Assembly (NCBI GenBank): GCA_001179505.1 | Contig: CDMY01000295.1 | Coordinates: 466,506-530,505, forward strand | Source: Vitrella brassicaformis | Lineage: Eukaryota; Sar; Vitrellaceae | Direction of reading: 5' to 3' | DNA: 64,000 bases | Shown here: piece after piece, positions 11,555-23,991 of the stretch | Layout: every line of letters starts with the position of its first letter | How positions within the stretch are numbered: position 1 is the stretch's first letter | Translations under genes and position numbers: made by a program | The notes under the pieces: model-generated | Databases searched by the model: none | The model's input: the letters and a program-made list of their open reading frames with translations, nothing else | What the model was told of the DNA's origin: nothing

Positions 11555-12469
11555 TCAGCCGTCGTCGTCCGCCTGCTTCCCATCATTGGCTGCTCTCGGC
11601 GGCAGGTAGCTGGCGGACAGCGGCGGCTGCACGGGCGGCCGGAACTCATGAGCCTCATCCAGCGGATAGTTGCGGTCGGCGTCAAGGTCGCCAGTCAGGT
11701 CGCCACAGGACACAAACGGCACCACCGCCATGCCGCCCTTGGCGTCCACCTGCCGCATCAGCTCCTCAGCCCAGTCGTTGAATGATCCCCCGCCCCAGCC
11801 ACCACCAGAGCCTTCTGGCTGGCGGCCGATGAAGTCCCGGCAGACGACGAAGGCCTCGAAGCTGGAGTTGCGTGAGCTGGCGGGCTTGCAGCAGCTCACC
11901 TGCCGGAACAACACCTGCAGCTGCGCGTACAGCAACGGAGCGTTCTCGCCGCGAAAAACCTTGGCCACCATGGTGCCGCCCGGCCGCAGGAGGGCGGTGG
12001 TGATGCGGAGGGCCGACAGCAGAAGCTGCGACTGGATGTACTCGTCCAGGTCGTGCATGCCCGTCACGTCGGGCGCCCCGTCACACAGCACCATGTCGGC
12101 GAGATTGCCGTCGAAGTGGGAGAGGATGGCAGACGCCGTCGAGGGGCTCGTGATGTCACCCTGCAGCGTTACCACGCCATCTAATGGGGCCATCTCTTGC
12201 AGATCCACCGAGACAATAAGAGGCGGACCATGCTCGTCATCATCTCCCTTGGCTGCTGCATCAGAATGCCGCTTCACCAATCTGTCACGGCAGACCTGCG
12301 ACCAGCTGCCCGGCGCGGCGCAGAGGTCCACAACGCGGCGAGTGGCGGGCGTGAAGAGGTCGAAGTGGTCGTCGAGCTGCAGCAGCTTGTAGGCGCTCCG
12401 GGCTCGGTAGCCTTCCTCTTTGGCACGCCGATAGAAGATGTCACGTCGGTCCTTCGACAGCTTCCCCAT
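11555..12469 (-). CDS. TRM7: TRM7/FTSJ1-type 2'-O-ribose RNA methyltransferase
   Basis: Intronless, 304 residues, which fits the family. The N terminus MGKLSKDRRDIFYRRAKEE and RARSAYKLLQ are hallmarks of the TRM7/FTSJ1 branch of FtsJ enzymes, which methylate the 2'-O of the anticodon loop of cytosolic tRNAs using S-adenosylmethionine. The SAM-binding motif DLCAAPGSWSQ is present. The K-D-K-E catalytic set can be placed at the Lys of SAYKLL, the Asp of LCDGAPD, the Lys of MVAKVFRG and the Glu of SSFEAF. A short insert with charged residues lies after the SAM motif. It is divergent with the sulfotransferase gene, starts 137 bases apart. Confidence 0.92.
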   Translation of the reverse strand: MGKLSKDRRDIFYRRAKEEGYRARSAYKLLQLDDHFDLFTPATRRVVDLCAAPGSWSQVCRDRLVKRHSDAAAKGDDDEHGPPLIVSVDLQEMAPLDGVVTLQGDITSPSTASAILSHFDGNLADMVLCDGAPDVTGMHDLDEYIQSQLLLSALRITTALLRPGGTMVAKVFRGENAPLLYAQLQVLFRQVSCCKPASSRNSSFEAFVVCRDFIGRQPEGSGGGWGGGSFNDWAEELMRQVDAKGGMAVVPFVSCGDLTGDLDADRNYPLDEAHEFRPPVQPPLSASYLPPRAANDGKQADDDG

Positions 12470-12605
12470 TATCGATGAAAGCTGTCAATGCTCACGCACG
12501 ACAGCAGCGCTAGGACGTCTTTCTGCTGAGGTTCGAACAGCGGGCGTCTTTCCGCTTAAGCTCGCAGATGAGTTGGATCGCTTCGATGTGAGCGACTTTG
12601 GCAGG

Positions 12606-14240
12606 ATGCAGCACAGTTCTGGCCACTCGGGTGAATGTCAATGCGCCAAATGTGTTCAGCTTCGTGTGACCATCGAGGCCTTACAGACAACCATCAGCCG
12701 TGCAGCAAGATCTCCGGATGGCGACGATGGCGAGGCAGATGACGGGGGTCTGCACACAGCCCTTGACCTGCTGCAGACCTTCCAGCTGCGGCACAGCAAC
12801 GCCATCGCCCCTGACAACAAGAATGCTGAGTCAGCTGGTACAGCTGGTGTCCGGTGCTTCGAGGATATCCTCTGCCCCCCTCTCCGTCCGCCCTTCTGCT
12901 TCCCCGACAGCACACGAGGCCTCCGTCAGCTGTCCTACGACCCATCTGCCTTTCGCCCGCGAGATTATCACCGCTTCCTTCTCACCGGCCGCCTCGCACC
13001 CCTCACACACACCACCCAAAGAGATGCACGTGGCTGCAGGGGTGGTCCTCCTATTGAGGTGACCATGGCATTCCTGGTGGGCAGTGGTCGGTCAGGCACT
13101 ACTTTCCTGGCTGAGGTCGTCTCGCAGCTGGGCTGTGACGAGGCGGCAGGCTATGATGGCATCTTTGTGCTGGACGAGCCGCGGCAGCTGTGGCTGCCGG
13201 CCTTCCCATCGATGGATGTCTGGTCCACTGAGGCACCTAAGAGAAGCGGGAGGCTGGGGGGGCTTTCCGCATCGCCACTGTCGGCTGACGCCATCTCTCA
13301 AGTCCGGCAGGGCTATCGGCGAGTCATCCGAACCCTTGTCGACGCCCAGCAATCACCGAGAGGCGGCGAATCACCTGACGCTCGTCGGGTGCTGATGGTG
13401 GAGAAGTTTCCGGAGCATGGCTTCTCTATCGACCTGCTGGCCAAGGTCTTCCAGCAGCCTCACGACAGCATCAGCAGCAGCCAGCGGGACGATCGAGTGT
13501 CCTTTGCGGCTCCCGTGCGTGTGATTCACGTGGTACGTGACGGCATAGAGGTGGCGCGGTCCATCCGGCAGCTGTGCGTGGCGGGCGGTGGCGCGTCGGC
13601 ATGGTATGGCGTCAAGGACCTGTGGAAATGGCGGCAGCTGCTCACACTCATCCATGGATTGGGCGACCTTCAGCAGCCACAGCCATCATTCTGGTCGCTC
13701 ATCCGTCGTGATTACCGTCCTGCATCGGCCATGGCAGCAGGGGCTAGCGAATGGACGGCGAGTGAGTGTGGTGAGCTGTTTGCCATGGGGCTGCTGGAGT
13801 GGGCGCTGGCCATCCATGCCGCAAGGAACGGGACAATCGATCAGGGCGTGAGTGTGTCAGAGGTGCCCTACAAGAACATGATCACGTGCCCTCAGGCAGC
13901 CATGGCCTCGGTGGGCGGCGCCCTGGGCCTGTCCGACCATGCAGTGTCATCGCTGGCCAGGTGTGTGTAACATTCATTATACATCGGTTGATCGTCCCTT
14001 GGCTGGCTGTTGTGTGTGTGTGTGTGTAGGGTATGCGAGGCGCATACGAGTGCCAAAAGCCGGCAAGCCTATGCGAGTGGTGCGTCGGTGATGCTGTCCG
14101 ATGACGAGAGGCGCGTGCTGTCGTGTTGCGGTGGGTCGCTGATTGGGGCTTATCTGGTTGAGGCATCGATGTGCAACCCCACACACAGAGAGGAAATAGA
14201 GAGAGTGTGCCGCGTCAGCCAGGCGGGAGAGGAGCTATAG
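12606..14240 (+). CDS. Sulfotransferase family protein
   Basis: Two exons, 12606-13960 and 14030-14240, about 521 residues. GSGRSGTTFLAEV is the 5'-phosphosulfate loop and VIHVVRDGIEVARSI the 3'-phosphate motif of PAPS-dependent sulfotransferases, in the right order and spacing. The family transfers sulfate from PAPS to sugars, lipids or proteins, often in the Golgi. No clear signal anchor is seen at the ATG I chose (12606), so it may be cytosolic or the true start may be upstream; an in-frame ATG at 12438 would overlap the divergent TRM7 start and seems unlikely. The N-terminal 150 residues are unlike known sulfotransferases. The acceptor is unknown. Confidence 0.8.
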
Positions 14241-15093
14241 ACCATGTGCATGATGAGATGAATGGGATCGATTCATGCACTGCACGAGGGATGAATCATA
14301 TGGAGCGAATCCGTTATGCAGATGCAACACCATGCGAACAGGCAGATACATAGCACTAACCATGCCTTCTCTTTCAGCCGAAACACGACAGCTGAGGTGA
14401 TATCGAAGAGTCCTTCAGATGGGCAGCACAGCACCTAGGGACCTGATGTGCACTGCGCGACATGAATGTGTGCGGTGCCACATTCATCAGGACACAGGAC
14501 GATGCGGTGCGAGGCGATAGGTAGCCCTGACGGTACGGTGTGTCTGTCTGACCCGCACTTAGTGAGTGACCCAGCGAGTGAGTGCCCTTAGGTGGGTGGT
14601 GTGGTGTGGTGTGGTGTGTGTGGTGTGGTGTGGTGCCGAGGCACACACCTTCGATGAGAGGCCGAAAACACAGCCCCTGTCTATGGTGATCTCTGTCTGT
14701 CTGTTCTGTCTGGCCTACCTACGATGGAGCACAGACATGCTCCACATCGCACGTACGCCCCACTGCAAAAGCACCTGTACACACATAGGTAGTAGACGTC
14801 TGCAAGCCCTCCCTGTCTCCAACAGGTTTCCGCTGTAGACTGGCTGCGATAGATGGTGATGCTGCGACACAGCAACGCCTCCCCTCCCCTCCCCTCCCTC
14901 ACGGTGACCCTCCTCTCCACTCCCTCCTTCTCCCCTCCCCTCGACGCTTGATGCTTGTGGACGGCTCCCGATGCATCCATTCGCCCACATCTGAGAGCAG
15001 ACACAACAGCACCGAGCTGAGACATCCTTGCACACGTGGGTCACGTCTCTGTCTTCCCTGCTCACCCACTGGCTGCTCGATCACCGTGATCGA
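14241..15093. other. Intergenic spacer with simple repeats
   Basis: Contains (TGTGG)n at about 14597-14636 and CCCCTC runs at about 14878-14941. Open frames on both strands are repeat-driven. No gene supported. Confidence 0.5.
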
Positions 15094-15899
15094 TCACAGC
15101 TTCCGTTGGAGGAATGACTCCATCTGTCGCAGGCCCACCAACTCCCAAATGGGGGGTGGCAGTGCTGGCCTTGCAAGGCTGCCGGGGGGTGGCTGTCGGT
15201 GCGGGTTCTCATAGAGACCCACCAGATCGATGCCCGGCTTCTTCTGAGTCACGGCCCTGGCCTGGTCCTGCTGTCTGTAGGCGGCCTCCTGCCGTCTCCT
15301 CCGCTCCCTCTCGATCTGACGCAGCCGTCTCAGCTCCTCCTCATTCGGGTCCTCTTTCACAAAGGTTTGTCGGTGTTTCCTCCGCTTGCCGTTGCCCCGA
15401 CCGCCAGCCCTCTCTCTGTGGGCAGTGAGGATGTTCTCCGCCGCGGTTAGCTGGTGCCTTTGCCACGGTGGGAGGTCCAGAGGTGGGCGGGCGAGGGAGC
15501 CCTTCGGTGGCTCCTTATGTCTGTGAGGGGAGACAGGCAGGTGAACCAACCGTCGGGGTGCACGTGCAGGACACTTGGCTCATCTCTTACTTACAGGCTG
15601 CGGTGCAGTTCCACCAAGGTTGGTGGCCGTCGGCCCTCCCTGGTCTGGTCCCGCCTGACCTTCTCCCTCTCACGCAGCGAGGCGAGCTCCCCTCGCACTG
15701 CACTGGCAGATGCGCCTGCAAACCACCGACCGAATTAAGAAACATGAGCGATGAGAAGAGTGAGGCACATGCAACTGCAGTCAGTCAGTCACTGTGAATG
15801 AGGGGAAGGTTACACACGTGACGTACGTGGACTGGCGCGTGGGCTCGGCACCCTTGACTGAGGGTACGCTGATGCCTTAGCGGCTGGTCGGCTTCTCAT
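15094..15899 (-). CDS. Small basic, charged-helix protein of unknown function
   Basis: Three exons join in phase: 15899-15827, 15715-15595, 15520-15094; 206 residues. It begins [14 protein letters not shown], is very Arg-rich, and has a long charged helix with [19 protein letters not shown] likely to be a coiled coil. Two Pro-rich motifs containing GSLARP (one in each half) flank it, which look like an internal short repeat. No membrane segment or signal peptide. I do not recognise the family; a cytoskeletal or flagellar role would be a guess only. Confidence 0.6.
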
Positions 15900-17335
15900 C
15901 GTTTGCTGCATCGTTGATTGCTTCTTTGCTCTTCACACGCTTTTGGTACGGCTTTTGGCGACCTTGCTGGGGGCGCCCCCAGAAAGGACGAATTTACAAC
16001 ATGGACAGGCTGCAAAAGGCACATGTTTCCGGCTCAGAGCTGCTTTGTTTCTTCCGCTCTTGGTCGTCCTAACTGTCACACATCCCAACACTTAACCGGA
16101 TGACTCTTCAGTGTTTCGCTCATGTTCCGACGTATCCATAAAAACACATGGCATGGCATGGCATGGCATGCAAGGAAATGCTTGCGCTACTACATGTAGC
16201 AGCGGGCAGCTCAGCCAACCACTGGTCGAGGCTCTCGCCAAGTACATAACATACATCACCCATCCCCGTGGTCGACATCAGTGTTTCAAAAAGACACTCC
16301 AGTGGCAGGCCATATGAAGCCGACCCTCGCCCTCTACATGCAGTCACGGAGTACACCAACCAATCGCAGCATGCAGCAAAGAGCCTGACACACGCGCACA
16401 AAACAACGATCAGAGAGGGAGGGAGGGAGGGAGGGAGGGAGGGGATTTCCGATATGAGGGATGCATGTGCCTCATATCAGAAATGGCCCTCCTTGCCCTG
16501 CCTTTCCTGTCCTTGCCTTTCCTCTTGAGCCATGCAGGTACGTCAGTCACGTGCATACGTATGTCAGTCATGTGTATAGGGAGCGATTGATCTCATACCC
16601 GCAACACGCATGCCATGCCATGCCATGCCAGGCGTGTGTACATGTACACACCACAGTCTGTGTACTGTACACACACCCTCACCCTCACCCTCACCCTCAC
16701 ATCTCAGTCAGACAGGCAGACAGACAGACAGACAGACAGGTAAAAAATCCTACGATGGTTTAAAGGCATGTATGTCTGCCTGTCTGTCTGTCTGTCTGTA
16801 TATGCCCCACGTAAGTCCTTTCTTTGACCACTTCGGTGGATGCGGTGCGGCCCTCCCCTCCCCTCCCCTCCGCGCGTTGCACGAAAGCTGCCCGTCCTTG
16901 TGTTTAGGACTCACACACCGTGCAAAGCCAACCACAGCAATGCCTCATACATGCCAGACAAAAAGAGGGCGTGCAGACATCAGAGGAACAAAGTCTACGT
17001 GCGCACCCCCATACCACCATCTCAGTTGAAAGGACGAGTGTGAAGGTGGGGCGCGCAAGGCCTTGCGTACTGCGGTCGGTGTGTCTACCTACCTGTCTGT
17101 CTGTCCGTCTGTCCGTCCGTCTGCCTGTCTGCTTGGCTACACTAAAAGCGAGAGCCTACACGTGAACACGCACGCAACCAGCCAAGACCTTACTTACACC
17201 GCATTCAGTCGAGATTGACTGACTGACTTCCCCTCCCACCCCTCCGCTCCCTGAGCAACATGAATACTCCCTCCCTCCCTCCCGACCGTAGGGACGGACG
17301 AGTGAGCAGAGGTGGGATACACTAGCTAGCTACAC
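15900..17335. other. Intergenic spacer with several microsatellites
   Basis: About 1.4 kb without a supported gene. It has (GGCAT)n at about 16148-16170, (GGGA)n at 16413-16442, (CACCCT)n at 16672-16701, (CAGA)n and (CTGT)n tracts around 16711-16800, and CTGT/CCGT repeats at 17088-17133. The CACCCT tract is telomere-like only superficially. Confidence 0.5.
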
Positions 17336-20300
17336 TCACACGCCGCCATCCGAGTAGGAGGGTGGCAGCACGTCAGGCGGGCCATGCCCGTGGCCATGCC
17401 CATACTCGCCCCACCACGCCCCACCGTGCAGCTCAGGCACACTCACAGAGATGGTGGCGTCCTCATGGGGATGCATGCAGTCGCCGCCAGCATTGCCACT
17501 GTCATTGCTGACGACGATGCGGCGCTCCCTCCCCCAGTAGCCGTCAGACATCGGCGATGGCAGCCGGGTGGGCGCCAGAGGCGGCAGCGATGGCTCGTCC
17601 GTCTCGCCCATCTCTTCTTGGCACACCACCTCTGATCCATCCATCCATCCACACCACACACAGCCATGAGCCTCTCTCCCTGTCTCTGTCTGTGTGTGTG
17701 CTGTCTTTGCAAACTCACCTGGTGCGTCCGCTTCCTCCTCTGTGGACCACTCAGTTGGTGGCAGTGTCCGCGTGTCTGAATGACCCGGCATGCCGGGAGG
17801 CGTGCTGTTGGGCTGCGGGACCCCGCTGGAGATCGGCTCGAAGGGCGGGCCGTAGAATAGGAAATCCCGGAAACCGACAAACACCAGCGCAGGATCGTCG
17901 TCCTCGGCCCAGGCAAAAATGTGACACTGACAAGCGGACGGAGGGAGGGAGCGAGCCAGACAGCGCACATGGCATGGGTTGGCTGGTTGGTTGGGGTGTG
18001 CGTGTGTCTGCCCTGCCCTCTCACCTACCTCAGCAGCCTGTCTGTCAGGCTGTCTGAGCAGCCGCACGTTGGCCTGCAGAGGCTCCTGGTCCTCGGCCTT
18101 GACGGCCTTAAGCCGCCGCAGCGTGTCACGGTCGAACAGCTGCGCAAGCGGCACACCTGCACCAACACCACACCACACCACACCACACCGCACACACAGA
18201 GACAGGAGCTCGTGTGTAAGTCCCTGCAGGTATGTATGGCTGCCTGACACATACACACACACTGCCTGACCTTCAAGGACGCGCTGCTGCCACAGATTGA
18301 GGAGTGAGCTGGACTCGATGAGGACCTCCTCCTGGATGTCGATCAGAGCGGTCGCCTCGAGCAGCGTGTCGGTGGTCTTCATGTAGCGCGAGAGCAGCTG
18401 TCGGTCGCGCGACTCGACACAGCGGCGGTCCGTGACATCCTGGATAAAGCCGTAGACGATGGGCGATGTGTCGCTCTCCTTCCGCCCGGCACACCTGAAC
18501 CACCGACACTTGCCGTCGCTGCGCTCGTACATCAGCTGCATGGACGCACACAGCGCATGGCAGACACACACATGGATGGATGGATGGATGTACCTCCACT
18601 TCGAAGGCCCTCCCCTCGTCGGCACACTTGCGGATGGCGTCGTTGATCTTGGTCTTGCCCTCGGAGCCGACCACGAACTGCGTCCAGAAGCCCGAGAAGA
18701 ATCCTTCCTCCCCCTCCCGGCTGTCCTCTCTATCAATCTGCACCAGCAGCTGACACGGCTCCTCCGCAACACGCTCGCGAAAGATCCTCACAGATGGGGG
18801 CAGAATGCGCCTCTGGTGCTGGTGGACGGCGGCCGGCAACATGTAACCAGTCTGGTTCTGGTCTCGCTCGATCATGCCGCTGCAGGAGTAGAAGCAGCCG
18901 TCCTCTGTGGTAGTCTCCGACGGCACGTGCATGTTGACGTCGGCCGCCTCGCTCATCGGCCGTAAAGGGATGATGCCCACCATGTCCGAGTGCCTCGAGT
19001 GCCTCGGGGAGGACGGCTGCTGCCCCTCCACACACACCACCGGCAGGGAGCTGTCGTCTCGGGTGGTCGCTGCATCAGTGGATAGCTGCGGCGTGGAGGA
19101 ACGAGGCGGCATGCACTGCTCCTTGGTGGGCGTCCTTGCAGCGGCCTTGAACAGGTTCAAGAAGGAGGAGGGGCTCCTGCGCTTGTTGGGCCTCATGAGA
19201 CGCCACTTGCGTAACCGCGGCCACCAGTGCGAAAGGCACAGCCACCTGCTCCTGGCTGAGCCGCTGGTGCCCTTTGAGGTCTCCGATGCTGGCTTGGGTG
19301 TGGTCGGGGCGGTGGACGACGTTTCTGGTGGTGGCTTGTAGACCGCCGGGCGGCCGGTGAGGACCTCGATGATCTTAGTCTGGTAGCAGGTGTCAGGCCG
19401 CTTGGTCGTGTCCCACTCCCTGCGGACCAGACAACGGATGGAAAAATGGCCCCCATGCAAAAGTGTGTGTGTGTCCATGCGCTCTCTGTTTGCTGTCTGT
19501 CTGTCTGTCTGGGTGGCTGACCATGCAGCGACCCCGATCATCGAGGCGAACCCCTCCAGCAGCCGAGACTTCTGCTCCTTCTCGCGGAGGGCCTGCTCCT
19601 TCTGGAAGAGTGCAGAGCGCGAGACGAGCTCCATCTGCCGGCTGCCCACGGCAAACAAGATGCACAAGACTGCACACACACACAACACACAAGCACATGG
19701 GTGTGCGGCCGAGCGAGTGTGTGTGTGTGTGTGTGTGTGATAGACTGGCTTACCGGCGAAGGCCCACCCCATATGTGGGTTGAAGCCCATCTCCCAGTAG
19801 CACAGCCCCATCCCGACCACAAAGTGCAAGAGGATCAGGCAGGACGTCTCGAAGGAGTGGCACTTGATGATGAGCCATATGGCGAACAGCAGGTACGTCT
19901 GTGCGAAGGGGGCGAACTGGTACCGCTGGAAGCGCATCGGGCCCATGGCCCACACGAAGCCCTCATCCTCTTTGTACGTCCATCTGCCCTGGAAGGCCGC
20001 CGCGCCGGCCAGCAAAAAGAACAGAGCGAAGGTCAGGTTCCACTCGATGCGGTTGTACTGCAGGGTGCGCTCCTGCACTGATGTCGCCTTGTTCCGCGCC
20101 AGCCGCGTGACGTAGAGGGTCTTGAGCCGTTTGCCGAGCAGCAGGTGGAGGACGGCCATCAGAGAGAAGCTGATGAATATGGTGGAGCGGGTGACCTGAA
20201 GCCATCGAAGGGAACCAGACGGACAGGCAGACAGACAGAGGCACACAGGCGTGATGCACACCGGTCCTCTCTGCCCAGAGTGAGTGGCCGACTCACTGAC

Positions 20301-20727
20301 TCACTGACCATTATGAGAAAGGTGTCAAACTTGGAGATCAGGCGCAGGGCAAACCACACAAGGTGGATCTGAATGACACACGCACAGAGAGAGGCACACG
20401 AACATAACAGCTAGTGTGACGGGTGCTTGTCGACGCTGAATGAATGCGTGTGTGTGTGTCATGCCCACCCACCAGGGCGACAAGGATGCCAATCGACTTG
20501 AAGCAGTCACAGAAGTCTTCGTGTGCCGACAGCAGGTATTTCCTCTCCATCTCGGGGTCTGCAAAGCGGTACTTGAGCGTGGGGAACCAGCGCCAGACTG
20601 ACTCGCACCCAATGGCCCTCCAGCTGCCCTGCCCGATGCACTCGCTGAGCAGGCGAGAGCAGCAGCAACCGCCGCCACACTCATTGTCCTTCCTCCCTGT
20701 CACCGAGCCGTCTAGATCTTCACTCAT
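17336..20727 (-). CDS. Multi-pass membrane protein with a PAS/PAC domain
   Basis: Nine exons in phase: 20727-20473, 20368-20309, 20195-19754, 19669-19522, 19419-18594, 18535-18271, 18156-18029, 17926-17719, 17631-17336; about 875 residues. Exons 1-4 encode about six hydrophobic segments (for example STIFISFSLMAVLHLLLG and NLTFALFFLLAGAAAF), then a charged coiled-coil-like stretch (ALFQKEQALREKEQ). After a long disordered Ser/Thr/Pro-rich region comes a PAS fold ending in a PAC signature (GKCRWFRCAGRKE, then VYGFIQDVTDRR). PAS domains sense ligands or mediate dimers. No kinase, cyclase or phosphodiesterase domain follows; the C terminus is acidic and His/Gly-rich. The ATG at 20727 is the first true ATG in exon 1. 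The output partner is unknown. Confidence 0.72.
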
Positions 20728-21014
20728 CTCATCTATCGCCTGAGCCGTCCTGCTCCTCAAGGATCAGTGGGAATGATGAAATAGTGGTGCCTGAGATTGG
20801 TCCTTTGCGATGGAAGTCCTGGCTGGGACATGCGAGCTATTCACATGCGAGCTTGGTGGAATTCGAAAGTCCGGACGACGAAAGGCCCACGGGGCGACGA
20901 GGGTGACGAGCTGTGAAGGATGGACCCAGATCTAGTGCTTTTGCTGCTGATGTGATGATAAGGCAGTGATCCAGCGGTCTTTGTCACCGTCGCTCTCTAG
21001 GTCGCTCTTTGGCG

Positions 21015-22470
21015 ATGGCGCATCTGAGTCGAGCACACCATGCCCCCTTCCTCTTCAACCGGTGGGCCAAGTACGCGCCATCCAGCTACCACTTCAAGGA
21101 AATCAACCCATTCGCCAAAGTCCAATGGTACACCAGATTACCCTGACACACGCCGCACACACAGCTAAAGATGCGTTCATGCATTGCCTGCTGTGGTGTG
21201 TGTGTGTGTGTGTGTGTGTGTGTTTAGGACGTCGCAGCCGTACAAGGACCACAACATGCCGACCATCGCGCCCGACGCCAAGCCTCACGTGTCGCTCAAG
21301 ACGGTGACCTACATGGACGACGACAGGGGCATCTGGCACGTCATCGATGCCGCCGGCAAGGTGAGGCACACAACACACCACGGACAGGCCCTGCCTGTGT
21401 GTTCCATTCATTGCAATCAATGTGGGTGTGGTATGGGTGTTGGTGTTGGTTGTGTTGGTTGTGTGCAGACGGTGGGCAGTGTGGCGATGAGGGTGGCGAA
21501 GCTGCTGATGGGCAAACACAAAGTCGACTATAACCCCAATATCATCACAGGTGGGTCGGGGCGGTGTAGTGTACCGACCTAGAACACGTGTGTTGTGTGT
21601 GCATCTGTCTGTCTGTCTGTCTGTGGGCGTCATTCGCGTCATTCAATTCATTTCATATGTGCCTCCAGGTGACAGTGTGATAGTGGTCAATGCCATCCAC
21701 GTCACCCTGCGCGGCCACATGTGGGACACCAAGGCATACAAATTCAACAGAAGAAGTCAGCAAGGGACAGAAGAAGCCACTCATCGGGCTCATCCAACCC
21801 ACCTTACCTTTTCTGTCCCTTGCTCTCACCATGCAGCTCATTCCCGCGGTCCCAAGATCATGACGGCCAAAACCATGATGTACAGAAACCCGTCCATGGT
21901 GGTAAGTACCTACCTACCTCCCTCGACAAGGGCATGGGGAGGACGGGACACATTCCTCCATGGCCTGGCCTGACTTGACTTAACTTGTCCCTTTGTTTGT
22001 GTGTGTGGGGTTGATTGATTCAGTTGAACTTTGCCGTCAAGCGGATGCTGCCCTGCAACGGTCTCCGCAACGTCAGATACAAGTCAGTGGGCCGCAGACA
22101 GACAGAGAAGAAAGAGCCAAGCCCGCCAAGATGGATGGATGTGATGTGCGTGTGTCGTCTTCCTCCGCGTGTGTGTGTCGTGGGTGCAGGAAGCTGTACG
22201 TGTACCCCGGGGCCATCCATCCCCACTGGGGTATCCCTCAGGTAAACGGCCCGCAAGCCACCGGTCCGTCCGTGTGTGTGTGTGTGTGTGCTACGCTGTG
22301 CTGTGGTGTGGTGTGGTGTGGTGTGGTGTGTGGCTGGCCAGGTGATTGTCCCTCGTGGCAAGGCCAAAGATCCCCCCGTGCCCCCCTTCACCATCCACCG
22401 AGCCTTGCCCGCGCACGACCACACACAAGACGCTGCTGCCCCTGCTGCTGTTGCTGCACAGGCCAGCTGA
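21015..22470 (+). CDS. rplM: Ribosomal protein uL13, organellar type
   Basis: Eight exons in phase: 21015-21127, 21228-21360, 21469-21550, 21669-21755, 21837-21901, 22024-22082, 22190-22241, 22342-22470; 239 residues. The bacterial-type uL13 core is clear: WHVIDAAGKTVGSVA, LLMGKH, then GDSVIVVNA, then KRMLPCN and LYVYPGAIHPHW. uL13 binds 23S rRNA in the large subunit. A ~60-residue N-terminal extension and a C-terminal Ala-rich tail suggest an organelle ribosome, probably mitochondrial, though the targeting peptide is not classical; a plastid location is possible. Small exons and short introns fit local style. Confidence 0.85.
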
Positions 22471-22989
22471 CGAATGAGCGTGCTGCTGCTGCTCGCATGA
22501 TGTGCATTGTGTACTGTAGAGGTGTGTGTGTGGTAAATGTAGGGTGGTCTGTCTGTCGTGGTCGTGCGTGTCTCGTGTGTGGCGTTGAGGCCTCACTGAG
22601 GACACATGTAGGTAGTGGAAGCATCGTGACAGAGCGGGTGTTTTCCACTGCCTGCACGGCTGCTTGGTGAGGTCTGTGCCCACGCTGCACACACGGACGA
22701 TTGAATGAGACGATTTAGGAAAGGCACAGCACGTGGAGTCTTTCTGTACGGTGTGGTGCTGGTGGTGGGTGTGGGTGATTTATGACGGACGAGAGACCAT
22801 TTAGTTCGTGAAGGAGCATTGCGCTGCATTCAGTGTATCCCGATTGTCTCGTGTGTCCGTCCCCTCCCTGTCCTCAGTCACTTTGAAGGCTGCCATGCCA
22901 ACCGACACCACGCCATGCAAGACAGAAGAGCCATGCATGCTCATGGACTGACTGTCCGGGTCGATCCCGTTGCTTGTTTCTTTCTGCTG
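22471..22989. other. Intergenic spacer
   Basis: Between the uL13 stop and the 3' end of a minus-strand gene. Rich in TG runs. No gene supported. Confidence 0.45.
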
Positions 22990-23708
22990 CTACTTGTGCC
23001 ACCAGTCCCAGGCCTGGTCGTACAGCCGGGTGCAGGCGCCCTTGACGCTCTCGGGCACCAGCTTTTCGGCAGCATCAGCGGCGGCCCCAGCGGCCATGGA
23101 GCAGAAGCCCTTTGCCGCACTGGCAGTCGACGACAGCGCATCGAGTGCCGTCACCAGACCTGGCGGCACGTTATCGTGGTAGAGACGGGTGAACGCCTCG
23201 TGTGTCGTCTGTCCTGCCTTGTCGGTCGCCCGCTTGTAGAGGCTGTTGGCCTTGTCGAGGTGCTCCTGCGCTTCGGCGAGGTGGGCATCCGTCACAGAGA
23301 TCCCGTAGCTGGAGACTTTGGCAGCGTGGGCTTCTTTGTAGGCCTTGCGGTACAGTTCCTGGGCCTCCTGACGGACCACGGGCAGAGGCACGCAGCAGCT
23401 GGGGAGCATGTCATCGACCTACATAGAATCCTTCTCACCATCAAGCCCTGTGTCGCCTGGCCTTTCGCTGTCTGTTTCTCTGCGGCATTGGGGGCTTTGT
23501 TCAGGCCTGCAATGTCCATGACCTCCTCCAGCGCCTTCTTGGCCTCGTCTGCGAGGTCCATCAACCTCAGGGAGGCATCGAGGAGCTGCTGTTTGTCGTA
23601 CTTCGGCTGCCCAAGGCCGTGACTGAGGTCGGCGGCTGACGCACCACGGGGGACGCATGCCACCAAGAGAATGAGAGAAATGGAGAGGAAGCAGCTGGAG
23701 AGCGACAT
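22990..23708 (-). CDS. Small secreted helical protein, unknown
   Basis: Two exons, 23708-23439 and 23367-22990, joined in phase, 215 residues. It opens with a signal peptide (MSLSSCFLSISLILLVACV, cleavage probably near GASA). The mature part is Ala/Lys/Glu-rich and likely all helical, with motifs such as ALEEVMDIAG and EAQEHLDKANSLYKRATDK and three Cys residues near the C terminus (residues of GFCSMA and GACTRL). No known domain recognised. It stands alone between uL13 and the GOST receptor. Confidence 0.65.
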
Positions 23709-23991
23709 GACCAGTGTCAGCTGGACTCACAGAGAGACGCCCCCAAGACCCCGCTGTAAATTCAAGAGTATTGAATTGTAACGCATCCTAGACACCGTTT
23801 CAAGGCAACCAAATGTGGGTGTTTGTTTCCTTGGCTTTGCTAGCCAAGAACTTTGCGGGGAGCGCGCAGTCGCTGTGGCCCCGCCCGCCCTGTCTGATGT
23901 GTCTGACAGTAGGTCAATACTATCGACATCCCTCCCTCCCTCCCTTCCCCGCGCATCCGTCCGTCCGCCCATCCCTCCCTCCCTCCCTCCC

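Noticed and set aside
12438-12605. N-terminal extension of the sulfotransferase to the ATG at 12438
   Set aside because: It would overlap the start of the divergent TRM7 gene, and the added residues resemble no sulfotransferase leader.
16672-16701. Telomeric repeat
   Set aside because: CACCCT units are few, differ from the TTTAGGG-type repeats expected in this group, and sit mid-scaffold beside other microsatellites.
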